The notes beneath the pieces were generated by a model. That model was not told the origin of the DNA. It saw only the letters and a list, made by a program, of their open reading frames with translations, and searched no databases. A program made the translations under genes and the position numbers. 64,000 nucleotides of DNA from Streptomyces sp. Sge12 (GTDB lineage: Bacteria > Actinomycetota > Actinomycetes > Streptomycetales > Streptomycetaceae), in the NCBI RefSeq assembly GCF_002080455.1, contig NZ_CP020555.1:3583501-3647500 (forward strand). The letters run 5' to 3'. Of the stretch, positions 41,137 to 50,399 are shown piece after piece. The stretch's first letter is position 1. Each line of letters starts with the position of its first letter.

Positions 41137-42228
41137 TCAGCGCGCGACCTCGACCGACAGGTACGGGGCCAGCGCCCGCAGGAAGTCCGGCGCGTCGAAC
41201 ATCGCCGCGGCCGAGGCCACACCCGTGGCCCGGGCCCGCCCGGACAGCAGCCGCTCGACGGCCTCCACCGCCAGCGGCGCCGTGACCGCGTAGATGTCCC
41301 GGCCCCGGGCCGTGGCGCGGCGCTCGGCGCCGCCCGCGCGGACCAGGACGTCCACGACGAACGTCTGGTCCGACCGGCCCTGGTCGTCGACCGCCTCCGG
41401 CGCCGGCGTGTCCGCCCCGGCGAGGTCCCGCGCGGCCTCCACGGCCATGTACGTACGCACCTCGGGCACGGCCACGTGGCTGGGCACGGTGACGACGTCG
41501 GCCATGGTGAACTCGGCGATCACCGTCCGCCGGCCCAGCGGCTCCGGGAAGAGCCACTCCTGCTCCGACAGTTCGTCGTCGTGGTGGCGCAGCGCACCCT
41601 GCGCGAACCGCAGCCGGCGGCCCGCACGGCGCTGGTGGGAGACCTCGCCGGCCACCCGGGTGCCCTCCGTGGGCCGCCAGCTGCTCAGCCCGTACGCGAC
41701 GTGCACCTCGTCCGCCGCCTTCCACCCGCCCATGGCCGCGCCGACCAGCAGGTCGCCCAGGCCCCCGAAGAAGGCCATGGCCGGCACCACGGGCACCCCG
41801 GCCTTGCGGGCCGCCTCCGCGTGGTCGGCGAACATCGCCGCGTTCGCCTCGATCTCCGCCGCGACGTCGACGTACGGGATCCCGGCGCGCAGGGCCGCCC
41901 CGACGACCGGGCCGCCCGTCACCGCGAACGGTCCGGCGGCATTGATCACGGCCGCAGCTCCCGCGAACGCCCGGTCCAGCGAGGCGGGGTCGTCCACGGA
42001 GGCCGGCCGCACGAGCAGGTCCCCGTGCTCGGCGGCCAGCGCCGCCAACCGGTCCGCGTTGCGGCCGGAGACCACGGTGGCGATGCCCCGCCTGCGCAGC
42101 TCGGCGACGACGAAACGGCCGGTGTGGCCCGTGGCCCCGTAAACCACCACGGGACCCGCCGCATACGCCGCTCCCGTGCTCGTCATGTCCGTCGTACCGG
42201 TCGTGTCCGCCGTACCCGTCGTGCTCAT
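41137..42228 (-). CDS. Saccharopine dehydrogenase-like NAD(P)-binding protein (trans-acting enoyl reductase type)
   Basis: This encodes 363 residues. A Thr/Gly-rich leader (STTGTADTTGTTDMTSTG) precedes the Rossmann motif GPVVVYGATGHTGRFVVAEL. The fold matches saccharopine-dehydrogenase-like reductases, including trans-acting enoyl reductases of lipid synthesis, but the true substrate is unknown. Conserved inner segments are VINAAGPFAVTGGPVVGAAL and PVVPAMAFFGGLGDLLVGAA. The gene is divergent from the GlxA-type regulator, which may control it. Confidence 0.85.
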   Translation of the reverse strand: MSTTGTADTTGTTDMTSTGAAYAAGPVVVYGATGHTGRFVVAELRRRGIATVVSGRNADRLAALAAEHGDLLVRPASVDDPASLDRAFAGAAAVINAAGPFAVTGGPVVGAALRAGIPYVDVAAEIEANAAMFADHAEAARKAGVPVVPAMAFFGGLGDLLVGAAMGGWKAADEVHVAYGLSSWRPTEGTRVAGEVSHQRRAGRRLRFAQGALRHHDDELSEQEWLFPEPLGRRTVIAEFTMADVVTVPSHVAVPEVRTYMAVEAARDLAGADTPAPEAVDDQGRSDQTFVVDVLVRAGGAERRATARGRDIYAVTAPLAVEAVERLLSGRARATGVASAAAMFDAPDFLRALAPYLSVEVAR

Positions 42229-42335
42229 CGCGTTCCCCGTCCCCTGCGCCCTCTGCGGCTCGATGGACCCAGTCTCGGGGCGGACCCGGCCCGACCGTGA
42301 TGGTCCGGAACGACATCACCCGTACACTTTCGGAC

Positions 42336-43289
42336 ATGCCCACTGTCGCCCTGGCGGCCGCCGGTCACATGCTGCACTTCGAGCTGGCGGTGGCCTACGA
42401 GATCTTCGGCAATCCCCCGCCCGACGCCCCGCAGGGCTGGTACGACGTACTGCTCTGCGGCCCCGGCCCCGTGCGCGTCGGCCCGTTCACCGTCGAGCCC
42501 GACCACGGGCTGGAGCGCCTGGCCCGGGCCGACACCGTGATCGTGCCCGCCTGCGCCGACGTCGACGAACCGCCGCCGCCCGAGCTGGTCGAGGCCGTAC
42601 GCGCGGCCCACGCGGCCGGCGCCCGCGTCGCCTCCCTGTGCACCGGCGCCTTCGTACTCGGCGCCGCGGGCCTGCTCGACGGCCGGCGGGCCACCACCCA
42701 CTGGGCGCACGCCGCGGAGCTGAGCGCACGTCACCCGCGGGCCGAGGTCGACGCCGACGTCCTCTACACCGACAACGGCAGCGTGCTCACCGCCGCGGGC
42801 AAGGCCGCCGCCGTGGACCTGTGCCTGCACCTGATCCACCTCGACCACGGCGCCGCCGTCGCCAACTCCATCGCCCGCCGCCTCGTCATGGCGCCCCACC
42901 GGACCGGCGGCCAGGCCCAGTTCGTCTCCACCCCGGTCCAGGTGTCGGGCGGCGCCGACCACCAGCTCGCCGACCTGCTCGCCTGGGCCCAGCAGCGCCT
43001 CGACCGGCCGCTGACCGTCACCGACATGGCGCGCCGGGCCAATACGAGCCCGCGCCACCTGGGCCGGCAGTTCCGGGCGGTCACCGGCCGGACCCCGCTC
43101 CAGTGGCTGCTGACCCAGCGCGTGCGGCGCGCCCAGGAGCTGCTGGAGGCCACCGACGAGACGATCGAGGCGGTCGCCGCCGCCACCGGCATGGGCACCG
43201 CCACCACCCTGCGGCGCCAGTTCAAACGGGTCGTCGGCGTCCCGCCCGACACCTACCGCCGCACCTTCCGCACCACCCACCCCGCCTGA
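42336..43289 (+). CDS. GlxA-type AraC family regulator
   Basis: This encodes 317 residues from the ATG at 42336. The first 180 residues are a DJ-1/PfpI-like domain (SLCTGAFVLGAAGLLDGRRA, TTHWAHAAELSARHP), with the Cys of the nucleophile elbow retained. The C-terminus is a double AraC HTH (TVTDMARRANTSPRHLGRQF, IEAVAAATGMGTATTLRRQF). No ribosome site precedes the ATG; TACACT about 8 nt upstream fits a -10 box, so the mRNA may be leaderless. It is divergent from the reductase-like gene. Confidence 0.9.
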   Translation: MPTVALAAAGHMLHFELAVAYEIFGNPPPDAPQGWYDVLLCGPGPVRVGPFTVEPDHGLERLARADTVIVPACADVDEPPPPELVEAVRAAHAAGARVASLCTGAFVLGAAGLLDGRRATTHWAHAAELSARHPRAEVDADVLYTDNGSVLTAAGKAAAVDLCLHLIHLDHGAAVANSIARRLVMAPHRTGGQAQFVSTPVQVSGGADHQLADLLAWAQQRLDRPLTVTDMARRANTSPRHLGRQFRAVTGRTPLQWLLTQRVRRAQELLEATDETIEAVAAATGMGTATTLRRQFKRVVGVPPDTYRRTFRTTHPA

Positions 43290-43331
43290 CCGGCCGGCCC
43301 GGTTCAGGAACCGCCCGGCGGAGGCGGCCGG

Positions 43332-44831
43332 TCAGAACTTCGGTTCCGGCGTCCGGGCGGCGCACAGTTCTGCTGCCTCCTCCTCGGTCTCCACCGACGG
43401 CGGAGACCCGTCGAGCGGCTTCTGCGCGGTCTCCTTCATGCACGCCACCGCGAGGATGCCGACCAGGGCCGCCCCCATCGCGTAGAACGCGGGCATCAGG
43501 TTCGAACCGGTCCAGCCGATCAGGGCGGTGATCACCAGCGGCGTCGTCCCGCCGAAGAGGGACGCCGACAGGTTGTAGCCGACCGACAGGGAGCCGTAGC
43601 GGACCCGGGTCGGAAAGAGGGCCGGCAGCGCGGCGGACATGGTGCCGAGCATGCAGACCAGCGAGAGGCCCAGCATCAGCATGCCGGCGGTGATCGCGGG
43701 GATGCCGCCCTGGCCGATCAGCGGGAACGCCGGGAGGGAGAGCAGGAAGAAGCCCGTCATGCCGCCCATCAGCAGCGGCTTGCGGCCGTAGCGGTCGGAG
43801 AGGGCGCCGACCCGGCTGACGACGAGCATCAGGGCGACCATCACGCCGAGCAGGATCAGCAGGCCGTGCGTCTCGCTGTAGCCCAGTTCGTCCGAGAGGT
43901 ACGTCGGCATGTACGACAGCAGCATGTAGTGGGCGATGTTGTACGCGCCGACCAGGCAGACGCACAGGATCAGCGTCGGCCAGTACTCGCGGAAGATCTT
44001 CGCCAGGTCGCCCTTGGCGGTGGTCTCCACCGCGTCGGCGGCCTCGGTGGCGCGGGCGCGCGCGCCACCGTCCAGCCTCTGGAAGGCGGGGGTCTCGTCC
44101 AGGCGCATCCGCAGGTAGAGGCCGACCAGTCCGAGCGGCCCGGCGACGAGGAACGGCACGCGCCAGCCCCAGGAGTCCATCGCCGCGTCGTCGAGCAGCG
44201 CGTACAGGGCGGTCACCAGACCGGCCGCGCCGACGTAGCCGGCCAGGGTTCCGAATTCGAGGAAGCTGCCGAAGAAGCCGCGGCGCCGGTCTGGCGCGTA
44301 CTCGGCGATGAAGGTGGAGGCGCCGCCGTACTCCCCGCCGGTCGAGAAGCCCTGGAGCATCCGGAAGAGGATCAGCAGGGCCGGGGCCCACAGCCCGATC
44401 GCCCCGTACGAGGGGATCAGGCCGATGGCGAAGGTGCCCACCGCCATCATGATCATGGTGAGGGCCAGGACCTTCTTGCGCCCCATGCGGTCGCCCATCG
44501 GGCCGAAGAACATCCCGCCCAGCGGCCGCACCAGGAAGGCCACGGCGAAGGTCGCGAAGGAGGACATCAGCTGGGTGGTGTCGCTCCCCGACGGGAAGAA
44601 GACGCGCCCCAGGGTGACGGCCAGGTAGGAGTAGATGCCGAAGTCGAACCACTCCATGGCGTTGCCGAGCGAGGCCGCCTTCACGGCGCGCTTGACCGCC
44701 ACGTCGTCCGTGACGGTGATGTCGGTCCGGCGGAGTCTGGGGTTCAGCCGCTGACGGACGGCTCGGAAGAGTACGGGATGGCGCTTCACCGCTTCCGGAT
44801 CGGCCACCTGCGGGGTTCGGGGGGCCGCCAT
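43332..44831 (-). CDS. MFS transporter, metabolite:H+ symporter (ProP-like) family
   Basis: This encodes 499 residues from the ATG at 44831 (AGGAAAGGACC upstream). Twelve TM helices are expected. Family signatures: AASLGNAMEWFDFGIYSYLA in TM1, RPLGGMFFGPMGDRMGRKKV between TM2 and TM3, and RMLQGFSTGGEYGGASTFIA in TM4-5, all typical of the MHS group that imports carboxylates, shikimate, proline or betaine with protons. The exact substrate is open. The gene stands alone between the GlxA-type regulator and the hem operon. Confidence 0.92.
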   Translation of the reverse strand: MAAPRTPQVADPEAVKRHPVLFRAVRQRLNPRLRRTDITVTDDVAVKRAVKAASLGNAMEWFDFGIYSYLAVTLGRVFFPSGSDTTQLMSSFATFAVAFLVRPLGGMFFGPMGDRMGRKKVLALTMIMMAVGTFAIGLIPSYGAIGLWAPALLILFRMLQGFSTGGEYGGASTFIAEYAPDRRRGFFGSFLEFGTLAGYVGAAGLVTALYALLDDAAMDSWGWRVPFLVAGPLGLVGLYLRMRLDETPAFQRLDGGARARATEAADAVETTAKGDLAKIFREYWPTLILCVCLVGAYNIAHYMLLSYMPTYLSDELGYSETHGLLILLGVMVALMLVVSRVGALSDRYGRKPLLMGGMTGFFLLSLPAFPLIGQGGIPAITAGMLMLGLSLVCMLGTMSAALPALFPTRVRYGSLSVGYNLSASLFGGTTPLVITALIGWTGSNLMPAFYAMGAALVGILAVACMKETAQKPLDGSPPSVETEEEAAELCAARTPEPKF

Positions 44832-44934
44832 GGCCGGTCCTTTCCTCGGTGGGTGTTCCAGCCCTCCCGTCTGCGCGATCACCGCGCTCCCAAACGGGCC
44901 GAAGGTCCCGGTGCGAGGTGGATCACACAGCGAA

Positions 44935-44963
44935 GGGCCCGGGTGCTCACCGCACCCGGGCCC
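44935..44963 (-). terminator. Terminator of the rex-hemACD operon
   Basis: Perfect 12-bp arms, GGGCCCGGGTGC and GCACCCGGGCCC, flank TCACC, 25 bp beyond the hemD stop codon. Confidence 0.88.
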
Positions 44964-44987
44964 TGATCACTTCCCGCGCTAAGCCGC

Positions 44988-46655
44988 TCACGTCGTACGA
45001 CGCCGCCGCGCGCCCGGCCGCCGCTCGCTCGGCCGGAACACCGTCTCGCCGGCCTCCTTGGCCGCCTCGCGGCGCGCCGCACCGTACTCGGCGAGAGCCT
45101 CCGCCAGCTTCGACACCGACGGCTCCGGGGACAGCACGTCCACGCGCAGCCCGTGCTCCTCCGCCGTCTTGGCCGTCGCCGGCCCGATACAGGCGATGAC
45201 GGTCACGTTGTGCGGCTTACCGGCGATCCCGACCAGGTTGCGGACCGTGGACGAGGAGGTGAAGAGCACGGCGTCGAAACCGCCGCCCTTGATCGCCTCA
45301 CGCGTGTCCGCCGGCGGCGGCGACGCACGCACCGTCCGGTAGGCGGTGACGTCGTCGACCTCCCACCCGAGCTCGATCAGCCCGGCGACCAGCGTCTCGG
45401 TCGCAATGTCGGCGCGCGGCAGGAACACCCGGTCGATCGGGTCGAAGACCGGGTCGTACGGCGGCCAGTCCTCCAGCAGTCCGGCAGCGGACTGCTCACC
45501 GCTGGGCACCAGATCCGGCTTCACACCGAACTCCACCAGCGCGGCGGCGGTCTGCTCGCCCACCGCGGCGACCTTGATGCCCGCGAAGGCGCGCGCGTCG
45601 AGCCCGTACTCCTCGAACTTCTCGCGGACGGCCTTCACGGCATTGACCGAGGTGAAGGCGATCCACTCGTAGCGGCCCGTCACCAGGCCCTTGACCGCGC
45701 GCTCCATCTGCTGCGGGGTGCGCGGCGGCTCCACGGCGATGGTCGGCACCTCGTGGGGCACCGCGCCGTACGAACGCAGCTGGTCGGAGAGCGAAGCGGC
45801 CTGCTCCTTGGTCCGCGGCACGAGCACCCGCCAGCCGAACAGCGGCTTCGACTCGAACCAGGACAGGTCCTCGCGCCGCGCGGCGGCGCTGTGCTCACCG
45901 ACCACGGCTATGACGGGCCGGGCGCCCTCCGGCGAGGGGAGCACCTTGCCCTGCTTGAACACCTGGGCGATCGTGCCCAGCGTCGCGCACCAGGTCCGCT
46001 GCCGCGTGGTGGTACCGGCGACGGTCACCGTCAGCGGGGTGTCGGGCTTGCGCCCGGCGCTCACCAGCTCGGCGGCGGCCGCCGAGACCGTCTCCAGCGT
46101 CGCGGACACGACGAGGATGCCGTCGCTCGCACCCACCTCGCTCCAGCAGCGCGCCGACGCGGTCCGCGCGTCGACGAACCTCACGTCCGCGCCCTGCTTG
46201 TCGCGCAGCGGGACACCGGCGTACGCGGGTACGCCCACCGCGGTCGCGACACCGGGCACCACCTCGAAGGGGATGCCGGCCGTGGCGCAGACGAGCATCT
46301 CCTCGGCGGCGTTCCCGTCGAGTCCGGGGTCGCCCGTGACGGCACGCACGACCCGCCTGCCGGAGCGTGCGGCCTCCATGACAAGATTGGCCGCGTCCCG
46401 GATCACCGGGACCCCGGCGGCTGCTGACACTTCGTCAGCAATCGTCAGCTGCGGCGTGTCGACATTCGCGCGCGCATGCGTCCGTACGACCTCGAGCACC
46501 TCGGGCTCCGCGATCAGTACGTCCGCGGCGGCGAGCGCCTCGACGGCGCGCAGCGTCAGCAGACCCGGGTCGCCCGGGCCGGCACCGAGGAAGGTGACGC
46601 GTCCGTGGGCGGCGACGGCCGGATAGGCGGAGGTGGTCGGAATTGAGGGGTTCAA
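44988..46655 (-). CDS. hemD: Bifunctional uroporphyrinogen-III methyltransferase / uroporphyrinogen-III synthase
   Basis: This encodes 555 residues with two enzymes fused. Residues about 12-250 are the SUMT methylase (VTFLGAGPGDPGLLTLRAVE, RRVVRAVTGDPGL), which makes precorrin-2 for sirohaem and cobalamin. Residues about 270-530 are HemD (GWRVLVPRTKEQAASLSDQL, GRYEWIAFTSVNAVKAVREK, FDAVLFTSSSTVRNLVGIAG), which closes the linear tetrapyrrole to uroporphyrinogen III. The C-terminus is basic. It is the last gene of the rex operon, overlapping hemC by 4 bp. This fusion is usual in actinobacteria. Confidence 0.94.
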   Translation of the reverse strand: MNPSIPTTSAYPAVAAHGRVTFLGAGPGDPGLLTLRAVEALAAADVLIAEPEVLEVVRTHARANVDTPQLTIADEVSAAAGVPVIRDAANLVMEAARSGRRVVRAVTGDPGLDGNAAEEMLVCATAGIPFEVVPGVATAVGVPAYAGVPLRDKQGADVRFVDARTASARCWSEVGASDGILVVSATLETVSAAAAELVSAGRKPDTPLTVTVAGTTTRQRTWCATLGTIAQVFKQGKVLPSPEGARPVIAVVGEHSAAARREDLSWFESKPLFGWRVLVPRTKEQAASLSDQLRSYGAVPHEVPTIAVEPPRTPQQMERAVKGLVTGRYEWIAFTSVNAVKAVREKFEEYGLDARAFAGIKVAAVGEQTAAALVEFGVKPDLVPSGEQSAAGLLEDWPPYDPVFDPIDRVFLPRADIATETLVAGLIELGWEVDDVTAYRTVRASPPPADTREAIKGGGFDAVLFTSSSTVRNLVGIAGKPHNVTVIACIGPATAKTAEEHGLRVDVLSPEPSVSKLAEALAEYGAARREAAKEAGETVFRPSERRPGARRRRTT

Positions 46656-47620
46656 AGCGATCGCTCCCCCATCAGACCGGCCGCGCCCTTGGCCAGCATC
46701 TCGTCCGCGAGTTCGCGGCCGAGCGCCATGGCCTCGTCGTACGACTGGGGCACGGGACCGGTGGTGGACAGCTGCACCAGCGTCGTGCCGTCGAGGGTTC
46801 CGACGACGCCGCGCAGGCGCATTTCATTGACAATCTCCCCGTCCGCCAGAAGGTCGGCGAACGCGCCCACGGGTGCGCTGCAACCGGCCTCCAGGGCGGC
46901 GAGCAGGGAACGCTCGGCGGTCACGGCGGCCCGGGTGTGCGGGTCGTCGAGTTCGCCGAGCGCGGCGACGAGGTCCGTGTCGGACGCGAGGCACTCCACG
47001 GCCAGGGCGCCCTGGCCGGGAGCCGGCAGGACGCTGTCGACGGACAGCAGGTCGGTCGCCTCGGCACCGCGCCCGATCCGGTTCAGCCCGGCGGCCGCCA
47101 GCACGACGGCGTCGAGCTCACCGTCCCGGACGAAGCCGATCCGGGTGTCGACGTTGCCGCGGATCGGCACCGTCTCGATCCGCTTGCCGAGCGACAGCGC
47201 CAGGTGGTTGAGCTGGGCGGTGCGCCGCGGCGACCCGGTACCGATCCGGGCACCGTCGGGCAGCTGCTCGAAGGTCAGGCCGTCCCGGGCGACGAGCGCG
47301 TCCCGCGCGTCCTCGCGGCGCGGCATGGCCGCGATCACGAGGTCGTCGGGCTGCGCGGTCGGCAGGTCCTTCAGCGAGTGCACGGCGAAGTCGACCTCAC
47401 CGCGCAGCAGCGCGTCGCGCAGGGCCGTGACGAACACGCCCGTCCCGCCGATCTGCGAGAGGTGCTCGCGCGAGACGTCGCCGTAGGTCGTGATCTCCAC
47501 GAGCTCGACGGCCCGGCCGGTGACGGCCCGTACCGCGTCGGCGACGTGCCCCGACTGGGACATGGCCAGCTTGCTCCGCCGCGTACCGAGCCGCAGCGGC
47601 TGGTCGGGACGTGTGTTCAT
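46652..47620 (-). CDS. hemC: Hydroxymethylbilane synthase (porphobilinogen deaminase)
   Basis: This encodes 322 residues. It joins four porphobilinogens into hydroxymethylbilane. Landmarks: LRLGTRRSKLAMSQSGHVAD, EVDFAVHSLKDLPTAQPDDL, ARIGTGSPRRTAQLNHLALS, and the dipyrromethane-cofactor cysteine in LLAALEAGCSAPVGAFADLL. The ATG at 47620 overlaps the hemA stop and its stop overlaps hemD, so the pathway enzymes are translationally coupled. Confidence 0.96.
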   Translation of the reverse strand: MNTRPDQPLRLGTRRSKLAMSQSGHVADAVRAVTGRAVELVEITTYGDVSREHLSQIGGTGVFVTALRDALLRGEVDFAVHSLKDLPTAQPDDLVIAAMPRREDARDALVARDGLTFEQLPDGARIGTGSPRRTAQLNHLALSLGKRIETVPIRGNVDTRIGFVRDGELDAVVLAAAGLNRIGRGAEATDLLSVDSVLPAPGQGALAVECLASDTDLVAALGELDDPHTRAAVTAERSLLAALEAGCSAPVGAFADLLADGEIVNEMRLRGVVGTLDGTTLVQLSTTGPVPQSYDEAMALGRELADEMLAKGAAGLMGERSL

Positions 47621-49323
47621 GATGCCCGTCCTGGGTCGTCGTCGTTCATCGGATCGGCCGCGTCCGCCCGGCTGACGGAAGCAACCGTCTGAGGGTCGAG
47701 GTCGAAGAGTTCGCGCAGCGCTTCTGCGTACCCGGCGCCGCCGGGCTCGCTCGCGAGCTGCTTGACGCGCACGGTCGGCGCGTGGAGGAGCTTGTCCACG
47801 ACGCGGCGCACGGTCTGGGTGACCTCGGCACGCTGCCGTTCGTCGAGGTCGGGCACCCGCCCGTCGAGCCGCGCCACTTCCATGGCCACGACCTCGGCCG
47901 CCATGGCCCGCAGGGCGACGACGGTGGGCGTGATGTGCGCGGCCCGCTGCGCCGCCCCGAAGGCCGCCACCTCCTGGGCGACTATGCCGCGTACGGCGTC
48001 GACGTCGGCCGCCATCGGGGCGTCGGCGGACGCCTCCGCGAGCGACTCGATGTCCACGAGCCGTACGCCCGGGATCCGGTGCACGGCCGCGTCGATGTCC
48101 CTGGGCATGGCCAGGTCGAGCAGCGCGAGCCGGACGGCGGTCGGCCGGGCCTGCGTACGGGTGCTCCTGCGGGGCTGCCGCTGTGCGGCGGCCTCGCCCT
48201 GGTCGGCCCAGGTCCCGTGCAGTTCGAGGGAGTTGGCGTCGACCCCGGTCAGCGCGGAACGCCCGTCCGGCCCGACGGGACAGACGTCGCCCTCGGCGGC
48301 CCCGGAAATGGTCCGCACGGCCCCGGCGTCGGCGAGCCGCCCCCCGTCCCGGGCAGCGGCAACCAGCCGAGCCAGCACATCGGCGTCCTGCCCGGCCAGT
48401 TCCAGCCCCGCCGGCGCCCGCACGGAACCGGCGGCACCGGACGGATCCGGCCCGGCCGGCGCCTGGGGCGCGGGGTCCGGGGCGGCGCCCCAGGACACGG
48501 CGGCCAGCACGTCGTCGGCGCTCAGCACGAGACCGGTCGCACCGGTGCACGAGACGACCACGTCGACTCGTGTCAGCTCATCGGCGACGCGAGCCATCGG
48601 CACGGCCGCGGCCGAGACCCCGGTGCCCGAGGCAACCAGAATTTCCGCGAGCCGCTCCGCCCGGTCGGCGGTCCGGTTCGCCACGACGATCTCCGCGACA
48701 CCGACCCGCGCCAGCGTCGCCGCGGCCAGCGAGGACATCGACCCGGCCCCGATCACCAGCGCCCGCTTGCCCGCGGCCCACTCGCCGACCGGTACGCCCA
48801 CGGCCAGCTGCTCCAGCCCGAAGGTCACCAGCGACTGGCCCGCCCGGTCGATGCCGGTCTCGGAGTGCGCCCGCTTGCCGACCCGCAGCGCCTGCTGGAA
48901 CAGGTCGTTGATCAGCCGGCCGGCGGTGTGCAGCTCCTGCCCCAGCGCCAGCGCGTCCTTGATCTGGCCGAGGATCTGCCCCTCGCCCACGACCATCGAG
49001 TCCAGCCCGCACGCCACCGAGAACAGGTGGTGCACCGCCCGGTCCTCGTAGTGCACGTACAGGTACGGGGTGAGCTCCTCCAGCCCGACCCCGCTGTGCT
49101 GGGCGAGCAGCGTGGACAGCTCCGCGACACCGGCGTGGAACTTGTCCACGTCCGCGTACAGCTCGATGCGGTTGCAGGTGGCGAGCACGGTCGCCTCGGT
49201 CGCCGGTTCGGCGGCGAGGGTGTCGTGCAGCAGCTTCACCTTGGCATCGGCGGACAGGGAGGCCCGCTCCAGCACGCTCACGGGCGCGCTGCGGTGGCTC
49301 AGCCCTACGACGAGCAGACTCAT
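47617..49323 (-). CDS. hemA: Glutamyl-tRNA reductase with large insertion
   Basis: This encodes 568 residues, about 130 more than most homologues. It reduces Glu-tRNA to glutamate-1-semialdehyde, the first committed step of the C5 pathway. The active Cys is in TVLATCNRIELYADVDKFH; the NADPH site is KRALVIGAGSMSSLAAATLA; the C-terminal helix dimerises. Within the NADPH domain, between VLSADDVLAAVSWGAAPD and AVRLALLDLAMPRDID, a roughly 110-residue Pro/Ala/Gly-rich insertion is present, as also remembered for other Streptomyces HemA proteins. It overlaps rex and hemC by 4 bp each. Confidence 0.94.
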   Translation of the reverse strand: MSLLVVGLSHRSAPVSVLERASLSADAKVKLLHDTLAAEPATEATVLATCNRIELYADVDKFHAGVAELSTLLAQHSGVGLEELTPYLYVHYEDRAVHHLFSVACGLDSMVVGEGQILGQIKDALALGQELHTAGRLINDLFQQALRVGKRAHSETGIDRAGQSLVTFGLEQLAVGVPVGEWAAGKRALVIGAGSMSSLAAATLARVGVAEIVVANRTADRAERLAEILVASGTGVSAAAVPMARVADELTRVDVVVSCTGATGLVLSADDVLAAVSWGAAPDPAPQAPAGPDPSGAAGSVRAPAGLELAGQDADVLARLVAAARDGGRLADAGAVRTISGAAEGDVCPVGPDGRSALTGVDANSLELHGTWADQGEAAAQRQPRRSTRTQARPTAVRLALLDLAMPRDIDAAVHRIPGVRLVDIESLAEASADAPMAADVDAVRGIVAQEVAAFGAAQRAAHITPTVVALRAMAAEVVAMEVARLDGRVPDLDERQRAEVTQTVRRVVDKLLHAPTVRVKQLASEPGGAGYAEALRELFDLDPQTVASVSRADAADPMNDDDPGRAS

Positions 49324-50126
49324 GCCGGCATCACCGCCGGCACGTCGCCCTCGGGCCCGCCCTTGCGCGTCTCGGCGGCGCTGCGCCCGGCCGGCGGCAC
49401 CACGGCCGCGGCGGGTGCGGCGCCGCCCACGGAGGAGCCGCCGGCGGCAGCGGCGGCCGCTTCCTCACCGGCCTTGCGCTGCTCGTGGAAGGCGAGGATC
49501 TGGAGCTCGATGGAGAGGTCGACCTTGCGCACGTCCACGCCCTCGGGCACGGACAGCACGGTGGGCGCGAAGTTCAGGATGGAGGTGACGCCGGCCGCGA
49601 TCAGCCGCTCGCTGACCTGCTGGGCCGCACCGGCCGGCGTCGCGATGACCCCGATCGAGACGCCGTTCTCCGAGATGATCTTCTCCAGATCATCGGTGTG
49701 CTGCACGGCCATGCCCGCGACCGGCTTGCCTGCCATCGCCGGGTCCGCGTCGATGAGGGCCGCGACACGGAAGCCGCGCGCGGAGAAACCGCCGTAGTTG
49801 GCGAGCGCGGCGCCGAGGTTACCGATTCCGACGATGACGACCGGCCAGTCCTGCGTCAGGCCGAGCTCGCGGGAGATCTGGTAGACGAGGTACTCGACGT
49901 CGTAGCCGACGCCGCGGGTCCCGTAGGAGCCCAGGTACGAGAAGTCCTTGCGCAGCTTCGCGGAGTTGACTCCGGCGGCGGCCGCGAGCTCCTCGGAGGA
50001 CACCGTGGGCACCGATCGCTCGGAGAGCGCGGTGAGGGCACGCAAGTACAGCGGAAGCCGGGCGACAGTGGCCTCGGGAATACCTCGGCTGCGGGTCGCC
50101 GGTCGGTGAGTTCGGCCAGTTGCCAC
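49320..50126 (-). CDS. rex: Redox-sensing repressor Rex
   Basis: This encodes 268 residues from the GTG at 50126 (AGGAG 4 nt upstream). The N-terminal winged helix (ATVARLPLYLRALTALSERS, AAAAGVNSAKLRKDFSYLGS) binds DNA; the Rossmann domain (VVIVGIGNLGAALANYGGFS) senses the NADH/NAD+ ratio; a domain-swapped helix ends the core. A 45-residue low-complexity tail rich in Ala, Gly and Pro follows. Rex represses respiratory genes when NADH is low and frees them when it rises. It heads the rex-hemA-hemC-hemD operon and has its own operator 77 bp upstream, indicating autoregulation. Confidence 0.96.
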   Translation of the reverse strand: MATGRTHRPATRSRGIPEATVARLPLYLRALTALSERSVPTVSSEELAAAAGVNSAKLRKDFSYLGSYGTRGVGYDVEYLVYQISRELGLTQDWPVVIVGIGNLGAALANYGGFSARGFRVAALIDADPAMAGKPVAGMAVQHTDDLEKIISENGVSIGVIATPAGAAQQVSERLIAAGVTSILNFAPTVLSVPEGVDVRKVDLSIELQILAFHEQRKAGEEAAAAAAGGSSVGGAAPAAAVVPPAGRSAAETRKGGPEGDVPAVMPA

Positions 50127-50202
50127 GATGCTCCTGCGGGATGAGCGGGGCTGCAGGCGGCCACTTGTCCCAGGACCGCCCCGTCGACAGCAGGCTATGC
50201 CT

Positions 50203-50220
50203 TTGTGAACGCGTGCACAA
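50203..50220 (-). promoter_or_regulatory. Rex operator (ROP) upstream of rex
   Basis: TTGTGAACGCGTGCACAA matches the known Streptomyces Rex consensus (TTGTGAAC/GTTCACAA halves) with one deviation in the second half. It lies 77-94 bp upstream of the rex start and should couple haem synthesis and rex itself to the NADH/NAD+ state. Confidence 0.9.
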
Positions 50221-50399
50221 AGATTGTGTCCGGTTTGTCCGACCAAAGTGACCGGGGTCACGCGAGTTCGACAGACAAAGCCGGAACCAGCGGCACGTCG
50301 AACCCGTTCAAATCCCAAAGGGGGCAAAACCGTGCACACTCCTCACAGATACGCCCCCGAGACCCCATAAATCGCCCATGATGGTAACCGGGAAGAGGG

